DNA of 16,422 nt, from positions 1 to 16,422 of the forward strand of contig DATHAA010000039.1 in assembly GCA_035296905.1 (NCBI GenBank), read 5' to 3'. How positions within the stretch are numbered: the first letter of the stretch is position 1; each line of letters opens with the position of its first letter. Below are positions 1 through 7,583 of the stretch, piece by piece. Under the pieces are notes generated by a model, which made no database searches, was not told the DNA's origin, and was given only the letters and a program-made list of their open reading frames with translations. The position numbers and the translations under genes were made by a program. The DNA is from DATEOR01 sp035296905 (lineage in GTDB: Bacteria > Actinomycetota > Thermoleophilia > Gaiellales > Gaiellaceae).

Positions 1-197
1 CCGAAGCGGTTTTCCTTTCGACGCGCGTCGTGGTTCTGTCCCCCCGCCCGGCCCGCATCACCGGGGTCGTCGACAACGACCTCCCGCAGCCGCGGAACAC
101 GGACACGCGCGAGCAGGAGCGCTTTTTCGAGCTCGTCACCGAGGTGCGCGAGCTCCTGCGGACGGGAGATCGTTCAGGCGAGGAGCTGCGGGCGTGA
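1..197 (+). CDS. ABC transporter ATP-binding protein, C-terminal end (NitT/TauT/SsuB type), partial
   Basis: The frame is open from the window edge (first complete codon at base 3) to the TGA at 195-197. The visible 64 residues contain EAVFLSTRVVVLSPRPARI, the segment after the H-loop that is typical of SsuB/TauB/ThiZ-like ATPases ('EAVFLADRVVVMS.RPGRI'), followed by a charged helix ending EVRELLRTGD. It would energise uptake through the permease that follows. Its TGA overlaps the permease GTG (GTGA at 194-197), so the two are translationally coupled. The Walker motifs lie outside the window. The family assignment rests on this C-terminal signature and on the two following transporter genes. 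Confidence 0.85.
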   Translation, partial: EAVFLSTRVVVLSPRPARITGVVDNDLPQPRNTDTREQERFFELVTEVRELLRTGDRSGEELRA

Positions 198-1018
198 GCA
201 CAACCGTTGTCCAGCCGGTTCCGCGGAGCTTCGGGCGCATGATGGGCCGCGGCGCCCGCGACTGGGCGCCCGCGATCGCCATCTTCGTCGTCGGCATCGC
301 GCTCTGGGAAGGGCTTGTACGTGGGCTCGACGTGCAGCGGTTCCTCCTGCCCGCGCCCTCCGAGATCCTCCGCACGTTCTGGGACGAGCGCGACACGCTT
401 GTCAGCGCGGGCCTCTTCACCTTCAAGGAGGCCGTCGGCGGCTTCCTCATCGGTTCGGCCTTTGCGGTCCTCGTCGCTCTCGTGCTCGCGCGCTGGCGAC
501 CGCTCGGAAACGCGCTCATGCCGTATGCGATCGCGGCGAACGCGGTTCCGATCATCGCTTTCGCGCCGATCACGAACAATTGGTTCGGGATCCTCTCTCC
601 GGCCTCGAAGATGGCGATCGCGGCGGTGATCGTCTTCTTCCCGGTGATGGTGAACACGCTGCGCGGCCTGACTTCGGTGCGCCCGGAATCCGTCGAGCTC
701 ATGCGCTCCTACGCCGCGCGCGAGCGCGACATCTTCCGCCGCGTGCGCATCCCGACCTCACTCCCGTATCTCTTTACCGGCTTGAAGGTTGCGACCGTCC
801 TCGCAATGATCGGGGCAATCGTCGGGGACTACTTCGGCGGGTCGCAGGAGGCGCTCGGAATCCAGATCAGGCGGTCGGCAGGAATATTCGCGTTCGACGA
901 GGCATGGGCGGCGATCTTCGTCGCCAGCGTGCTCGGAATCGCCTTCTACGGAGCGGTAGCGCTCGCGGAGCGCGTCGTTCTGAGCTGGCACCCGTCGGTG
1001 CGCGGAGGTCGAGAGTGA
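194..1018 (+). CDS. ABC transporter permease (SsuC/TauC/ThiX-like, BPD type)
   Basis: 274 residues, normal for the NitT/TauT permease family. An N-terminal membrane segment (about residues 27-45, APAIAIFVVGIALWEGLV) is followed by several more hydrophobic segments. The cytoplasmic EAA-like coupling loop is visible as LMRSYAARERDIFRRVRIP followed by SLPYLFTGLKVA, which contacts the ATPase. The GTG start at 194 overlaps the stop of the ATPase gene, and the binding protein follows after 29 bases, giving the order ATPase, permease, binding protein. The substrate cannot be read from the permease itself. The hydantoinase downstream suggests a pyrimidine, hydantoin or related cyclic amide (inference). 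Confidence 0.9.
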   Translation: MSTTVVQPVPRSFGRMMGRGARDWAPAIAIFVVGIALWEGLVRGLDVQRFLLPAPSEILRTFWDERDTLVSAGLFTFKEAVGGFLIGSAFAVLVALVLARWRPLGNALMPYAIAANAVPIIAFAPITNNWFGILSPASKMAIAAVIVFFPVMVNTLRGLTSVRPESVELMRSYAARERDIFRRVRIPTSLPYLFTGLKVATVLAMIGAIVGDYFGGSQEALGIQIRRSAGIFAFDEAWAAIFVASVLGIAFYGAVALAERVVLSWHPSVRGGRE

Positions 1019-1047
1019 CACGACGGACTTCGAGGGAAGGGGAACGG

Positions 1048-2181
1048 ATGAAGCGTGCTCGGTGGTTGTGGCTGGCCGCCGTCATCGTGCTCGCGCTGGT
1101 GGGCGCGGGTTGTGGCGGCGGAGACGAGGAGTCCAGCGGGGGAACAGGGACAGGCGCCAGCGGCGGCGCGAAGGACAAGGTCACCCTCCAGCTCAAGTGG
1201 GTGACACAGGCGCAGTTCGCCGGCTATTACGCGGCAGACGCGCAGGGCTATTACGACGACGAGGGCCTCGACGTCGAGATCAAGGTCGGCGGGCCCGACA
1301 TCGTCCCGGAGCAGGTCGTCCTCGGCGGCCAGGCCGAGTTCGGCATCGACTGGCTCGACAACCTGCTCGCCACGCGCGACCAGAACGGCGACATCGTCAA
1401 CATCGCCCAGGTCTTCGCGCGAAGCGGCATGACCGAGGTCACGTGGAAGGACAGCGGCCTCGACTCGATCGCCTCGCTAAAGGGCAAGAAGGTCGGCGTC
1501 TGGCTCGGGGGCAACGAGCACAAGCTGTTCGCCGCGCTGAACAAGAACGACATCGACCCGCAGTCAGACGTCGAGGTTGTCGCACAGCCGTTCGACATGA
1601 ACCTCTTCCTGAACCGGGAGGTCGACGCCGCCGCGGCGATGACCTACAACGAGCTCGCTCAGGTGCTCGAGCAGGAGAATCCTGACACGGGCGAGCTCTA
1701 CACCCTCGACGACCTCAACGTCCTCAAGATGTCCGACCAGGGCACGGGGGCGCTCGAGGACGGCGTGTTCGTCCGCGGCGACTGGATCCAGGACGAGGCC
1801 AACCAGGACATCGCCACGCGGTTCCTGAAGGCCAGCTTCAAGGGCTGGATCTTCTGCCGCGACAGCCCGGACGAGTGTCTCCAGATCGTGCTCGACAACG
1901 GGCCGACGCTCGGCGAGGGCCACCAGAACTGGCAGCTGAACGAGATTAACAAGCTGATCTGGCCGAACGACCTCGGTATCGGGGTCATGAACCCGGACGA
2001 CTTTGCCAACACGGCTAAGATCGCGATCGACTACGGCGTGATCAAGAACGAGGCGTCGAGCGATGCCTACATCGACACGTACGCGAAGGCGGCCGTCGAG
2101 GAGCTCAAGGCCGACGGGGCTGACGTCAACGGTGCGAGCTGGCAGGCGCCCACTGTCGAAGTCACGGCGGGCGGCGAATAG
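1048..2181 (+). CDS. NMT1/THI5-like ABC transporter substrate-binding lipoprotein
   Basis: 377 residues. The start is the ATG at 1048, preceded by the purine-rich GAGGGAAGGGGA; a longer frame running upstream is only an extension into the permease region. The signal peptide (KRARWLWLAAVIVLALVGAGC) ends in a lipobox-like GAGC, so the mature protein should be lipid-anchored, followed by a Gly/Ser linker. The mature start LQLKWVTQAQFAGYYAADAQ and GYYDDEGLDVEI are the hallmark of the NMT1/THI5 family, which includes ThiY and RibY. Other expected pieces are GGQAEFGIDW and SLKGKKVGVW. It captures the substrate outside the membrane for the preceding permease. Ligand candidates are a pyrimidine precursor, hydantoin or dihydropyrimidine. 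The last is favoured by the next gene, but this is not proven. Confidence 0.9.
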   Translation: MKRARWLWLAAVIVLALVGAGCGGGDEESSGGTGTGASGGAKDKVTLQLKWVTQAQFAGYYAADAQGYYDDEGLDVEIKVGGPDIVPEQVVLGGQAEFGIDWLDNLLATRDQNGDIVNIAQVFARSGMTEVTWKDSGLDSIASLKGKKVGVWLGGNEHKLFAALNKNDIDPQSDVEVVAQPFDMNLFLNREVDAAAAMTYNELAQVLEQENPDTGELYTLDDLNVLKMSDQGTGALEDGVFVRGDWIQDEANQDIATRFLKASFKGWIFCRDSPDECLQIVLDNGPTLGEGHQNWQLNEINKLIWPNDLGIGVMNPDDFANTAKIAIDYGVIKNEASSDAYIDTYAKAAVEELKADGADVNGASWQAPTVEVTAGGE

Positions 2182-2201
2182 CCCAACCAGTGAATGCACG
2201 C

Positions 2202-2234
2202 GGTGGCCGCCGGAGGGATACTTCGGCGGCCACC
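2202..2234 (+). promoter_or_regulatory. Strong intercistronic stem-loop between binding protein and hydA
   Basis: Bases 2202-2212 (GGTGGCCGCCG) are perfectly complementary to 2224-2234. The helix can continue inward through G-U, A-U and G-C pairs to about 14 bp with the 5-base loop GGATA. No T-run follows, so it is not a classical intrinsic terminator. In ABC operons such hairpins behind the binding-protein gene commonly protect the upstream mRNA from 3' exonucleases or reduce read-through, so that binding protein exceeds the downstream products. That role is inferred here. It ends about 12 bases before the hydA ribosome binding site. Confidence 0.6.
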
Positions 2235-2262
2235 TCACCCGCTCCAAGGAGGGGAGAGAACG

Positions 2263-3672
2263 ATGTCCGTTCTGATCAAGGGCGGCCGCGTGATCACGGC
2301 CGCGGACGACTACGTCGGAGACGTCTACGTCGAAGGCGAGAGGGTGTCGCTGATCGGCGAGTCGCTCGACGTCGAGGCCGACAAGGTCATCGACGCGAGC
2401 GGCAAGTACGTGCTCCCGGGCTGCGTCGACCCGCATACCCATCTCGACATGCCGTTCGGAGGCACGACCACGATCGACGATGTCGAGTCGGGGCAGACCG
2501 CCGCGGCCTTCGGCGGGACGACCTGCCACGTCGACTTCATCATCCAGCCGCAGGGCTCATCCTTCGCCGACGCGTTCGACGACTGGCGGTCGAAGGCGAA
2601 CGGCAAGCAGGTGATCGACATGGGCTACCACATGGCGGTCACCGACCTCCGTGAGGGCGGCTCCCTCGAGGAGCTCGCCTCGCTCCCCGACCAGGGCATC
2701 ACCTCCTACAAGCTCTTCATGGCCTACAAGGGCGCACTCATGGTCGACGACGAGACGCTCTTCAAGACCATGGAGGTCGCCGCCGAAACCGGTGCGCTCG
2801 TCATGGTGCACGCCGAGAACGGCGACGCCATCGACGTGCTCGTGAAGAAGGCGCTCGCCGAGGGGAAGACGGAGCCGAAGTACCACGCGCTCACCCGCCC
2901 GCCCGAAACCGAGGGCGAGGCGACGAACCGCGCCATCCAGCTCGCGCGCGTGGCCGGCTGCGCGCTGTACGTGGTCCACGTCTCGTGCCACGAGTCGGTC
3001 GAGCCGATCGCCCTCGCGCGTGAGAAGGGCTGGAACGTCTTCGGCGAGACCTGCACGCAGTACTTCTTCGTTGACTACACGTTCCTCGAGAAGCCGAACT
3101 TCGAGGGGGCGAAGTACGTCTACACGCCGCCGCCGCGGGACAAGGCGAACCAGGAGATCCTCTGGGCGGCCGTCCGCAACGACGTCCTCTCGGCGATCTC
3201 GACTGACCACTGCGCCTTCCTCTGGGACGGGCAGAAGTCGCTCGGCAAGGACGACTTCTCGAAGATCCCGAACGGGGGGCCGGGGCTCGAGAACCGGCTG
3301 CACATGATCCACGAGTTCGGTGTCCGCCAGGGCCGGATCGGCCTCAACCGCATGGTCGAGCTCCTCGCCACGAACCCTGCGAAGCTCTTCGGCCTCTATC
3401 CGCGGAAGGGCACGATCGCTGTCGGCTCCGACGCGGACATCGTCATCTTCGACCCGGCGAAGAAGCACACGATCACCGCGGCTTCGCAGCACTCGAAGAC
3501 GGACTACAACCTCTACGAGGGCACGGAGGTCACGGGGACGCCGGAGACCGTCCTCCTGCGCGGAATCGTGCTCGTGGAGGGCGGCGAGCTCCTCGCGCAG
3601 CCCGGGATTGGACAGTTCGTCAAGCGGGCACGCTTCAGAGAGCAATTGACCGTGGTCGAGACCGCGGCCTGA
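2263..3672 (+). CDS. hydA: Dihydropyrimidinase / D-hydantoinase
   Basis: 469 residues, a typical length. The start is the ATG at 2263 after AAGGAGGGGAG; the alternative upstream frame adds only non-conserved residues. It hydrolyses 5,6-dihydropyrimidines or 5-substituted hydantoins to N-carbamoyl amino acids using a binuclear metal centre. All ligands are present at the canonical positions: H58 and H60 (DPHTH), carboxylated lysine K150 (SYKLFMAYKG), H183 (VHAENGD), H239 (VVHVSCHE) and D315 (STDHCAF), with Y155 for substrate binding. PNGGPGLENR and the cyclic-amidohydrolase C-terminal motif GTIAVGSDADIVIFDP are also present. Allantoinase is the main alternative, but the SYKLFMAYKG segment and these ligand positions favour hydantoinase. 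It follows the transporter genes, consistent with reductive pyrimidine catabolism. Confidence 0.93.
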   Translation: MSVLIKGGRVITAADDYVGDVYVEGERVSLIGESLDVEADKVIDASGKYVLPGCVDPHTHLDMPFGGTTTIDDVESGQTAAAFGGTTCHVDFIIQPQGSSFADAFDDWRSKANGKQVIDMGYHMAVTDLREGGSLEELASLPDQGITSYKLFMAYKGALMVDDETLFKTMEVAAETGALVMVHAENGDAIDVLVKKALAEGKTEPKYHALTRPPETEGEATNRAIQLARVAGCALYVVHVSCHESVEPIALAREKGWNVFGETCTQYFFVDYTFLEKPNFEGAKYVYTPPPRDKANQEILWAAVRNDVLSAISTDHCAFLWDGQKSLGKDDFSKIPNGGPGLENRLHMIHEFGVRQGRIGLNRMVELLATNPAKLFGLYPRKGTIAVGSDADIVIFDPAKKHTITAASQHSKTDYNLYEGTEVTGTPETVLLRGIVLVEGGELLAQPGIGQFVKRARFREQLTVVETAA

Positions 3673-3676
3673 CTCC

Positions 3677-3683
3677 AAGGAGG
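3677..3683 (+). promoter_or_regulatory. Shine-Dalgarno that fixes the TTG start of the small membrane protein
   Basis: AAGGAGG lies five bases upstream of TTG 3689. It is the strongest ribosome binding site in the window, and it makes the TTG start convincing despite the rarity of that start codon. Confidence 0.7.
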
Positions 3684-3688
3684 CGGAC

Positions 3689-3859
3689 TTGGCTACACCC
3701 GAACGTCGTTACGGCCCCGGAGCGGGAATCACCCTCGGCGGCATCGTGGTCATCCTGGGCATCGTGTTTCTGCTCATCGGCTGGACCTGGATCGGCATCA
3801 TTGTGATCCTGCTCGGCCTGCTCGCGTTCGGCGGGTTCGCCCGCGGCCGCTGGTACTAG
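3689..3859 (+). CDS. Small membrane protein, 56 residues, TTG start
   Basis: A gene too short for most ORF callers. The TTG at 3689 is preceded, after 5 bases, by a perfect AAGGAGG (3677-3683), nearly the same Shine-Dalgarno context as hydA (CTCCAAGGAGG in both). The protein starts MATPERRYGPGAGITLGG and then has one long or two short hydrophobic segments (IVVILGIVFLLIG, then WIGIIVILLGLLAF), ending in a basic tail ARGRWY. This suggests a hairpin in the membrane with basic residues inside. Its TAG shares CTAG (3856-3859) with the stop codon of the convergent fbiC. It sits 16 bases after hydA and is probably cotranscribed with it. I do not recognise a family; a LiaF/DUF-type small transmembrane protein is possible. 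Confidence 0.75.
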   Translation: MATPERRYGPGAGITLGGIVVILGIVFLLIGWTWIGIIVILLGLLAFGGFARGRWY

Positions 3860-6126
3860 CCGACCGCTAGGCCGGGGCGGACCAGGATCTTCGGCCGCCT
3901 GAGGCCGGCGTCGCTCACATGCGGGTTCAGCGGCTCGGCGAGCGCCGGCGCTCCGTAGGAGAGCTGCCTGCGTTCTTGGGGCGGAGTGCCGTAGAGCGTC
4001 GTCCGCTGTCTCGGGGTGCGGCCGATGGCGCGGATCGCCTCCTCCATGCCCTCGGGAGGCATTTCCTGGCCGTGTGAGGCACCGGCCGCGCGCGAGATCG
4101 ACTCGTTCATGAGCGTCCCGCCGAGGTCGTTCGCGCCGCCTTCGAGACACGCCTGCGCGCCCTCGATCCCCATCTTCACCCATGAGACCTGGATGTTCGG
4201 CACGTGGGGATGAAGAGCCAGCCGCGCGACGGCGTGCATCAGCAGGGCTTCGCGGAAGGTCGGCCCCGGCCGTGCGCCGCCCTTGAGGTAGATGGGCGCC
4301 TCCATGTGGACGAAGGGGAGCGGTACGAACTCGGTAAAGCCGCCTGTTTGCTTCTGCAGGTCCCTGACCGCAAGCAGGTGTCTCGCCCAGCTGCGCGGCC
4401 CCTCAACCGAGCCGAACATGATCGTCGCCGTCGAGCGTAGACCGACCTCGTGGGCGGTCTGGTGCACTTCGAGCCACTGCTCCGTCGTGACCTTGTCCGG
4501 GCAGAGGATCCGCCGCACCTCGTCGTCGAGGATCTCCGCGGCCGTGCCGGGAAGGGAGGCGAGGCCGGCCTCGCGCAGGCGCGTGAGGTAGTCGGCGAGG
4601 GGGAGCCCGAGCGTGGCCGCGCCCTGCCAGACCTCGAGGGCGGAGAAGGCGTGCACGTGCAGGTTGGGCAGCTCGCGCTTGATCGCTTCGACGAGCTCGA
4701 CGTAGTAGTCGCCCGTGAACGCGGGATGGATCCCGCCCTGCAGGCAGACCTCCACGGCGCCGCGCTCCCAGGCCTCGCGGCAGCGGCGGACGACCTCGTC
4801 GAGCGGCACGAGGTACGGCGCGCCGCGCAGGTTCGCCGCCAGCTTGCCCTTCGAGAAGGCGCAGAAGCCGCAGCGGAAGTAGCAGACGTTGGTGTAGTTG
4901 ATGTTGCGCGTGACGACGTAGGTGACCTCGTCGCCGTTCGTCTCCCGCCGCAACTCGTCGGCGGCCGCGAGCACCGCGCCGAGCTCCGCCCCGCGCGCCT
5001 GGAAGAGCGCCGTGACCCCGTCTTCGTCGAGCTCATCGTTCAGAGCGAGCGGCTGGCCGCGTGGCACGGGAGGCGGTCGGCTCTCGACCCCTGCCGCCCA
5101 ACGGTCCTCGCGGGCGAGCCCGTCGGCGTCTGCGTGCCTCAGGATCTCCTGCGCGAGGCGCGGGTCGGCCCAGCCTTCGAGGTCGGCGACGTACTCGGGA
5201 TAGATCGGAAGCCTCGGTACGAGTGCGAAGCCCGCGGACTCCGTTGCCTCGCGCAGGCGCTCGACCTCTGGCCACGGCGCCTCGGGGTTCACGTGGTCGA
5301 GGGTGATGGGGGAGACCCCGCCCCAGTCGTCGATCCCTGCTTCGAGGAGGCGCGGAAACTCGTCGTAGGAGAGATTCGGCGGCACCTGAACGTGCATGCT
5401 CGGCCCGAGCACGTCGCGGGCCGCGCGAGCCGTCCAGAGCAGATCGTCGAGAGAGGGCTCGGGCGCGCCGGCCATCTTTGTCCCCGGCTTCGCGCGGAAG
5501 TTCTGGACGATGACCTCCTGGATGTGGCCGTAGCGCTCGTGCAGGTCGCGGATCGCCTCGAGCGCCTCCAACCGCTCCTCCCGCGTCTCCCCGATCCCGA
5601 TCAGGATTCCCGTGGTGAACGGGATCTGGAGCTCCCCCGCGAGGCGGATCGTCTTGAGTCGGCGCTCGGGGAGCTTGTCCGGGGAGCCGTGGTGAGGCAG
5701 GCCCTTCTCAGACAGCCGCGGCGAAGCCGTCTCGAGCATGATCCCCTGAGAGGCCGAGACGGTCCGAAGCAGGGCCAGTTCCTCGCGCGTCATCACGCCT
5801 GGGTTCACGTGGGGGAGGAGCCCCGTCTCGGCGAGGACGAGCTCGCACATGCGGGCGAGGTACTCGATCGTCGTCTCGCAGCCGAGCTCGGCGAGCTCCT
5901 GGCGCGCCGCCCGGTAGCGGAGCTCGGGCTTGTCCCCGAGCGTGAAGAGCGCCTCATGGCAGCCCGCTTCGGCGCCCGCACGTGCGATCTCGAGCACCTC
6001 GTCGGCGCGCATGTACGCGCGCTCGCCGCGGCGGGGCGGCTGCGCGAAAGTGCAGTAGTGGCAGACGTCCCGACAGAGCTTGGTCAGCGGGATGAAGACC
6101 TTGGGCGAGTACGTGATCAGCGGCAT
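3856..6126 (-). CDS. fbiC: FO synthase, fused CofG-CofH (7,8-didemethyl-8-hydroxy-5-deazariboflavin synthase)
   Basis: 756 residues with two radical-SAM halves, as in actinobacterial FbiC. The N-terminal CofG half carries KLCRDVCHYC (C18, C22, C25: CxxxCxxC) and the CofG signatures TTGILIGIGET, QEVIVQNFRAKPGTKM and GIDDWGGVSPITLDHVNPE. The C-terminal CofH half carries NVCYFRCGFCAF (C415, C419, C422) and VCLQGGIHP, GTAAEILDDEVR and ANDLGGTLMNESI. It joins tyrosine to 5-amino-6-ribitylaminouracil to form FO, the F420 chromophore, in the cytoplasm. A linker of about 60 residues joins the halves. The ATG at 6126 overlaps the end of cofC by 10 bases, so cofC-fbiC form one unit. It converges on the small membrane gene with a shared CTAG. 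Both [4Fe-4S] sites look intact. Confidence 0.97.
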   Translation of the reverse strand: MPLITYSPKVFIPLTKLCRDVCHYCTFAQPPRRGERAYMRADEVLEIARAGAEAGCHEALFTLGDKPELRYRAARQELAELGCETTIEYLARMCELVLAETGLLPHVNPGVMTREELALLRTVSASQGIMLETASPRLSEKGLPHHGSPDKLPERRLKTIRLAGELQIPFTTGILIGIGETREERLEALEAIRDLHERYGHIQEVIVQNFRAKPGTKMAGAPEPSLDDLLWTARAARDVLGPSMHVQVPPNLSYDEFPRLLEAGIDDWGGVSPITLDHVNPEAPWPEVERLREATESAGFALVPRLPIYPEYVADLEGWADPRLAQEILRHADADGLAREDRWAAGVESRPPPVPRGQPLALNDELDEDGVTALFQARGAELGAVLAAADELRRETNGDEVTYVVTRNINYTNVCYFRCGFCAFSKGKLAANLRGAPYLVPLDEVVRRCREAWERGAVEVCLQGGIHPAFTGDYYVELVEAIKRELPNLHVHAFSALEVWQGAATLGLPLADYLTRLREAGLASLPGTAAEILDDEVRRILCPDKVTTEQWLEVHQTAHEVGLRSTATIMFGSVEGPRSWARHLLAVRDLQKQTGGFTEFVPLPFVHMEAPIYLKGGARPGPTFREALLMHAVARLALHPHVPNIQVSWVKMGIEGAQACLEGGANDLGGTLMNESISRAAGASHGQEMPPEGMEEAIRAIGRTPRQRTTLYGTPPQERRQLSYGAPALAEPLNPHVSDAGLRRPKILVRPGLAVG

Positions 6127-6671
6127 GCGAGCATCGCCTCGTAGTCCTCTGGCCGGTCCACGTCCAGCGCGAGCAGGGGGTCGTGCACGATCGCGGCCTC
6201 GAGCCCGGCCGCTCGCGCGGCGCCGATCGTCTCCTCGACGGAAACCCCGAACAGGGGGACGAAGCCGTTGACCGCTTGCAGGGCGAGCGCGTTCACACCT
6301 CCATCGCGCGAAGGGGCGAGAGCCAGGGGTCTGGCAGCCGCCGCGAGGGCGTCCAGGGACTCGGGTCGCACGAGCGGGCAGTCGGCCATCACGACGAGGG
6401 CGGCTGCTCGGGCGCGCTCGTCCCTAAGCGCCAGGGTGATCGCGTCCGCGTGCCCGGTGCCCGCATCCCGGAGGACCTCGACGCCGTGGGGCGCAAAGCC
6501 CGGATCCGGCGTCACGAGTAGCGTTCCGGTGATGCTCTCCGCCCCGGCACACGCCTCGAGAACCCGCTCGAGCATGCCGAGCACGAGCCGCGTTCGCTCT
6601 TCGGGCTGGAGCAGGGGCGCCAGGCGCGTCTTCGCGCCGTCGCGGCCCTTCACCGGGACGACCGCCAGCAC
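6117..6671 (-). CDS. cofC: CofC/FbiD: 2-phospholactate or phosphoenolpyruvate guanylyltransferase
   Basis: 184 residues from the GTG at 6671. A much longer open frame upstream is only antisense to cofD. Family features begin immediately: VLAVVPVKGRDGAKTRLAPLL at the N-terminus (nucleotide-binding start of the NTP-transferase fold), then VVMADCPLVRPESLDAL (metal/nucleotide-binding acidic motif) and APSRDGGVNALAL. The enzyme activates 2-phospho-L-lactate or PEP with GTP for the CofD step. Actinobacterial FbiD enzymes use PEP; the sequence alone does not settle which is used here. It is upstream of and coupled to fbiC. Its start codon is separated by only 3 bases from the divergent cofD start. 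Slightly shorter than typical (about 200-215 residues), with the loss spread rather than in a core motif. Confidence 0.92.
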   Translation of the reverse strand: MLAVVPVKGRDGAKTRLAPLLQPEERTRLVLGMLERVLEACAGAESITGTLLVTPDPGFAPHGVEVLRDAGTGHADAITLALRDERARAAALVVMADCPLVRPESLDALAAAARPLALAPSRDGGVNALALQAVNGFVPLFGVSVEETIGAARAAGLEAAIVHDPLLALDVDRPEDYEAMLACR

Positions 6672-6674
6672 GCT

Positions 6675-7583
6675 GTGAGGATAACCGTGCTGGCCGGGGG
6701 CCTCGGCGGCTCGCGTTGTGTGGACGCGCTCGCCCGCGCAGCCGGCCCCGAGCAGGTGACGGCGATCGGGAACGTCGGCGACGACCTCGAGATGTGGGGC
6801 CTGCACATCTCCCCGGACCTCGACACGATCATGTACACGCTGGCCGGTCTCCTCGACGAGGAGCGCGGGTGGGGCGTGCGAGGCGACACGTACCAGGCGA
6901 TGGCCGTGGCCGAGCAGGCCGGACGGGAGACCTGGTTCACGCTCGGCGACCAAGACGCCGGCGTGCACATCCTGCGCACGAGACTGCTGAAGAAGGCCGA
7001 GCCGCTCTCCACGGTGACGCAGAAACTCGCGGAGAGGCTCGGAGTCGACGTGCGGCTTCTGCCGGCGACCGACGACCGGTTGCGCACCAAGATCGAGACC
7101 CCGGAGGGCGAACTCCACTTCCAGGAGTGGTTCGTGCGCCGCCGGCACGCCGACCGTGTCGACGGCGTCCGCTTCGAGAGCGCCGGCGAGTCGCGGCCCG
7201 CACCCGGAGTCGTCGAGGCGATCGTGGAGGCGGACGTAGTCGTCATTGCACCTTCGAACCCCTTCGTCTCGATCAGGCCGATCCTCGCCGTGCCCGGAAT
7301 CGAGGAGGCGCTGCGCGAGAAGCGCGTCGCTGCGATCTCGCCGCTCGTGGGCGGGAAGGCGTTGCGCGGCCCGCTTGCCGAGATGATGGCGAGCCTCGGG
7401 CACGAGCCCGGTGCGGCCGGAGTCCGTGCGCTCTACGGTGACCTCGTCTCCGTCTTCGTGGTCGACCAGGAGGACGCGGCGCTCGCGAACGAGATCCCCG
7501 GGGCCGTCGTTGCCGACACGGTTATGGTTTTGCCCGAGCGGCGGGCAGAGGTCGGCCGCGGGCTTCTGGAGGCGATCGGATGA
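6675..7583 (+). CDS. cofD: CofD/FbiA: 2-phospho-L-lactate (or PEP) transferase
   Basis: 302 residues, GTG start; conservation begins at residue 2 (RITVLAGGLGGSR), so the start is secure. Other family hallmarks are GNVGDDLEMWGLHISPDLDT followed by IMYTLAG, VVVIAPSNPFVSI and GGKALRGPLAEMM. It transfers the phospholactyl (or enolpyruvyl) moiety from the GDP- or GPP-activated intermediate made by CofC to FO, giving F420-0 or dehydro-F420-0. It heads the plus-strand operon cofD-npdG-corA-cofE, and its stop overlaps npdG (ATGA at 7580-7583). No Shine-Dalgarno is evident because the preceding bases are cofC coding sequence, so it may be translated from a leaderless mRNA. The GNxxDD and APSNPFVSI motifs appear intact. 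Confidence 0.96.
   Translation: MRITVLAGGLGGSRCVDALARAAGPEQVTAIGNVGDDLEMWGLHISPDLDTIMYTLAGLLDEERGWGVRGDTYQAMAVAEQAGRETWFTLGDQDAGVHILRTRLLKKAEPLSTVTQKLAERLGVDVRLLPATDDRLRTKIETPEGELHFQEWFVRRRHADRVDGVRFESAGESRPAPGVVEAIVEADVVVIAPSNPFVSIRPILAVPGIEEALREKRVAAISPLVGGKALRGPLAEMMASLGHEPGAAGVRALYGDLVSVFVVDQEDAALANEIPGAVVADTVMVLPERRAEVGRGLLEAIG
6678..6683 (-). promoter_or_regulatory. Possible -10 element for a leaderless cofC transcript
   Basis: Read on the minus strand, TATCCT lies six bases before GTG 6671. That is the spacing expected if transcription starts at the G of the start codon (leaderless mRNA, common in Actinomycetota). No convincing -35 box or Shine-Dalgarno is seen. The motif lies within the first codons of cofD, so it could be coincidental. 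Confidence 0.3.

Noticed and set aside
580..2181. A 533-codon open frame running through the permease into the binding protein
   Set aside because: The first 156 codons are an out-of-frame Arg-rich shadow of the permease. The real protein starts at ATG 1048 with a ribosome binding site and signal peptide.
4450..6144. A long plus-strand frame opposite fbiC
   Set aside because: Composition (Arg, Leu, Val, Glu repeats) is that of a high-GC antisense shadow; the minus strand has complete FbiC motifs.
6117..7403. A 428-codon minus-strand frame suggesting a longer cofC fusion
   Set aside because: The upstream part is antisense to the well-conserved cofD and has no family features; CofC homology begins at GTG 6671.
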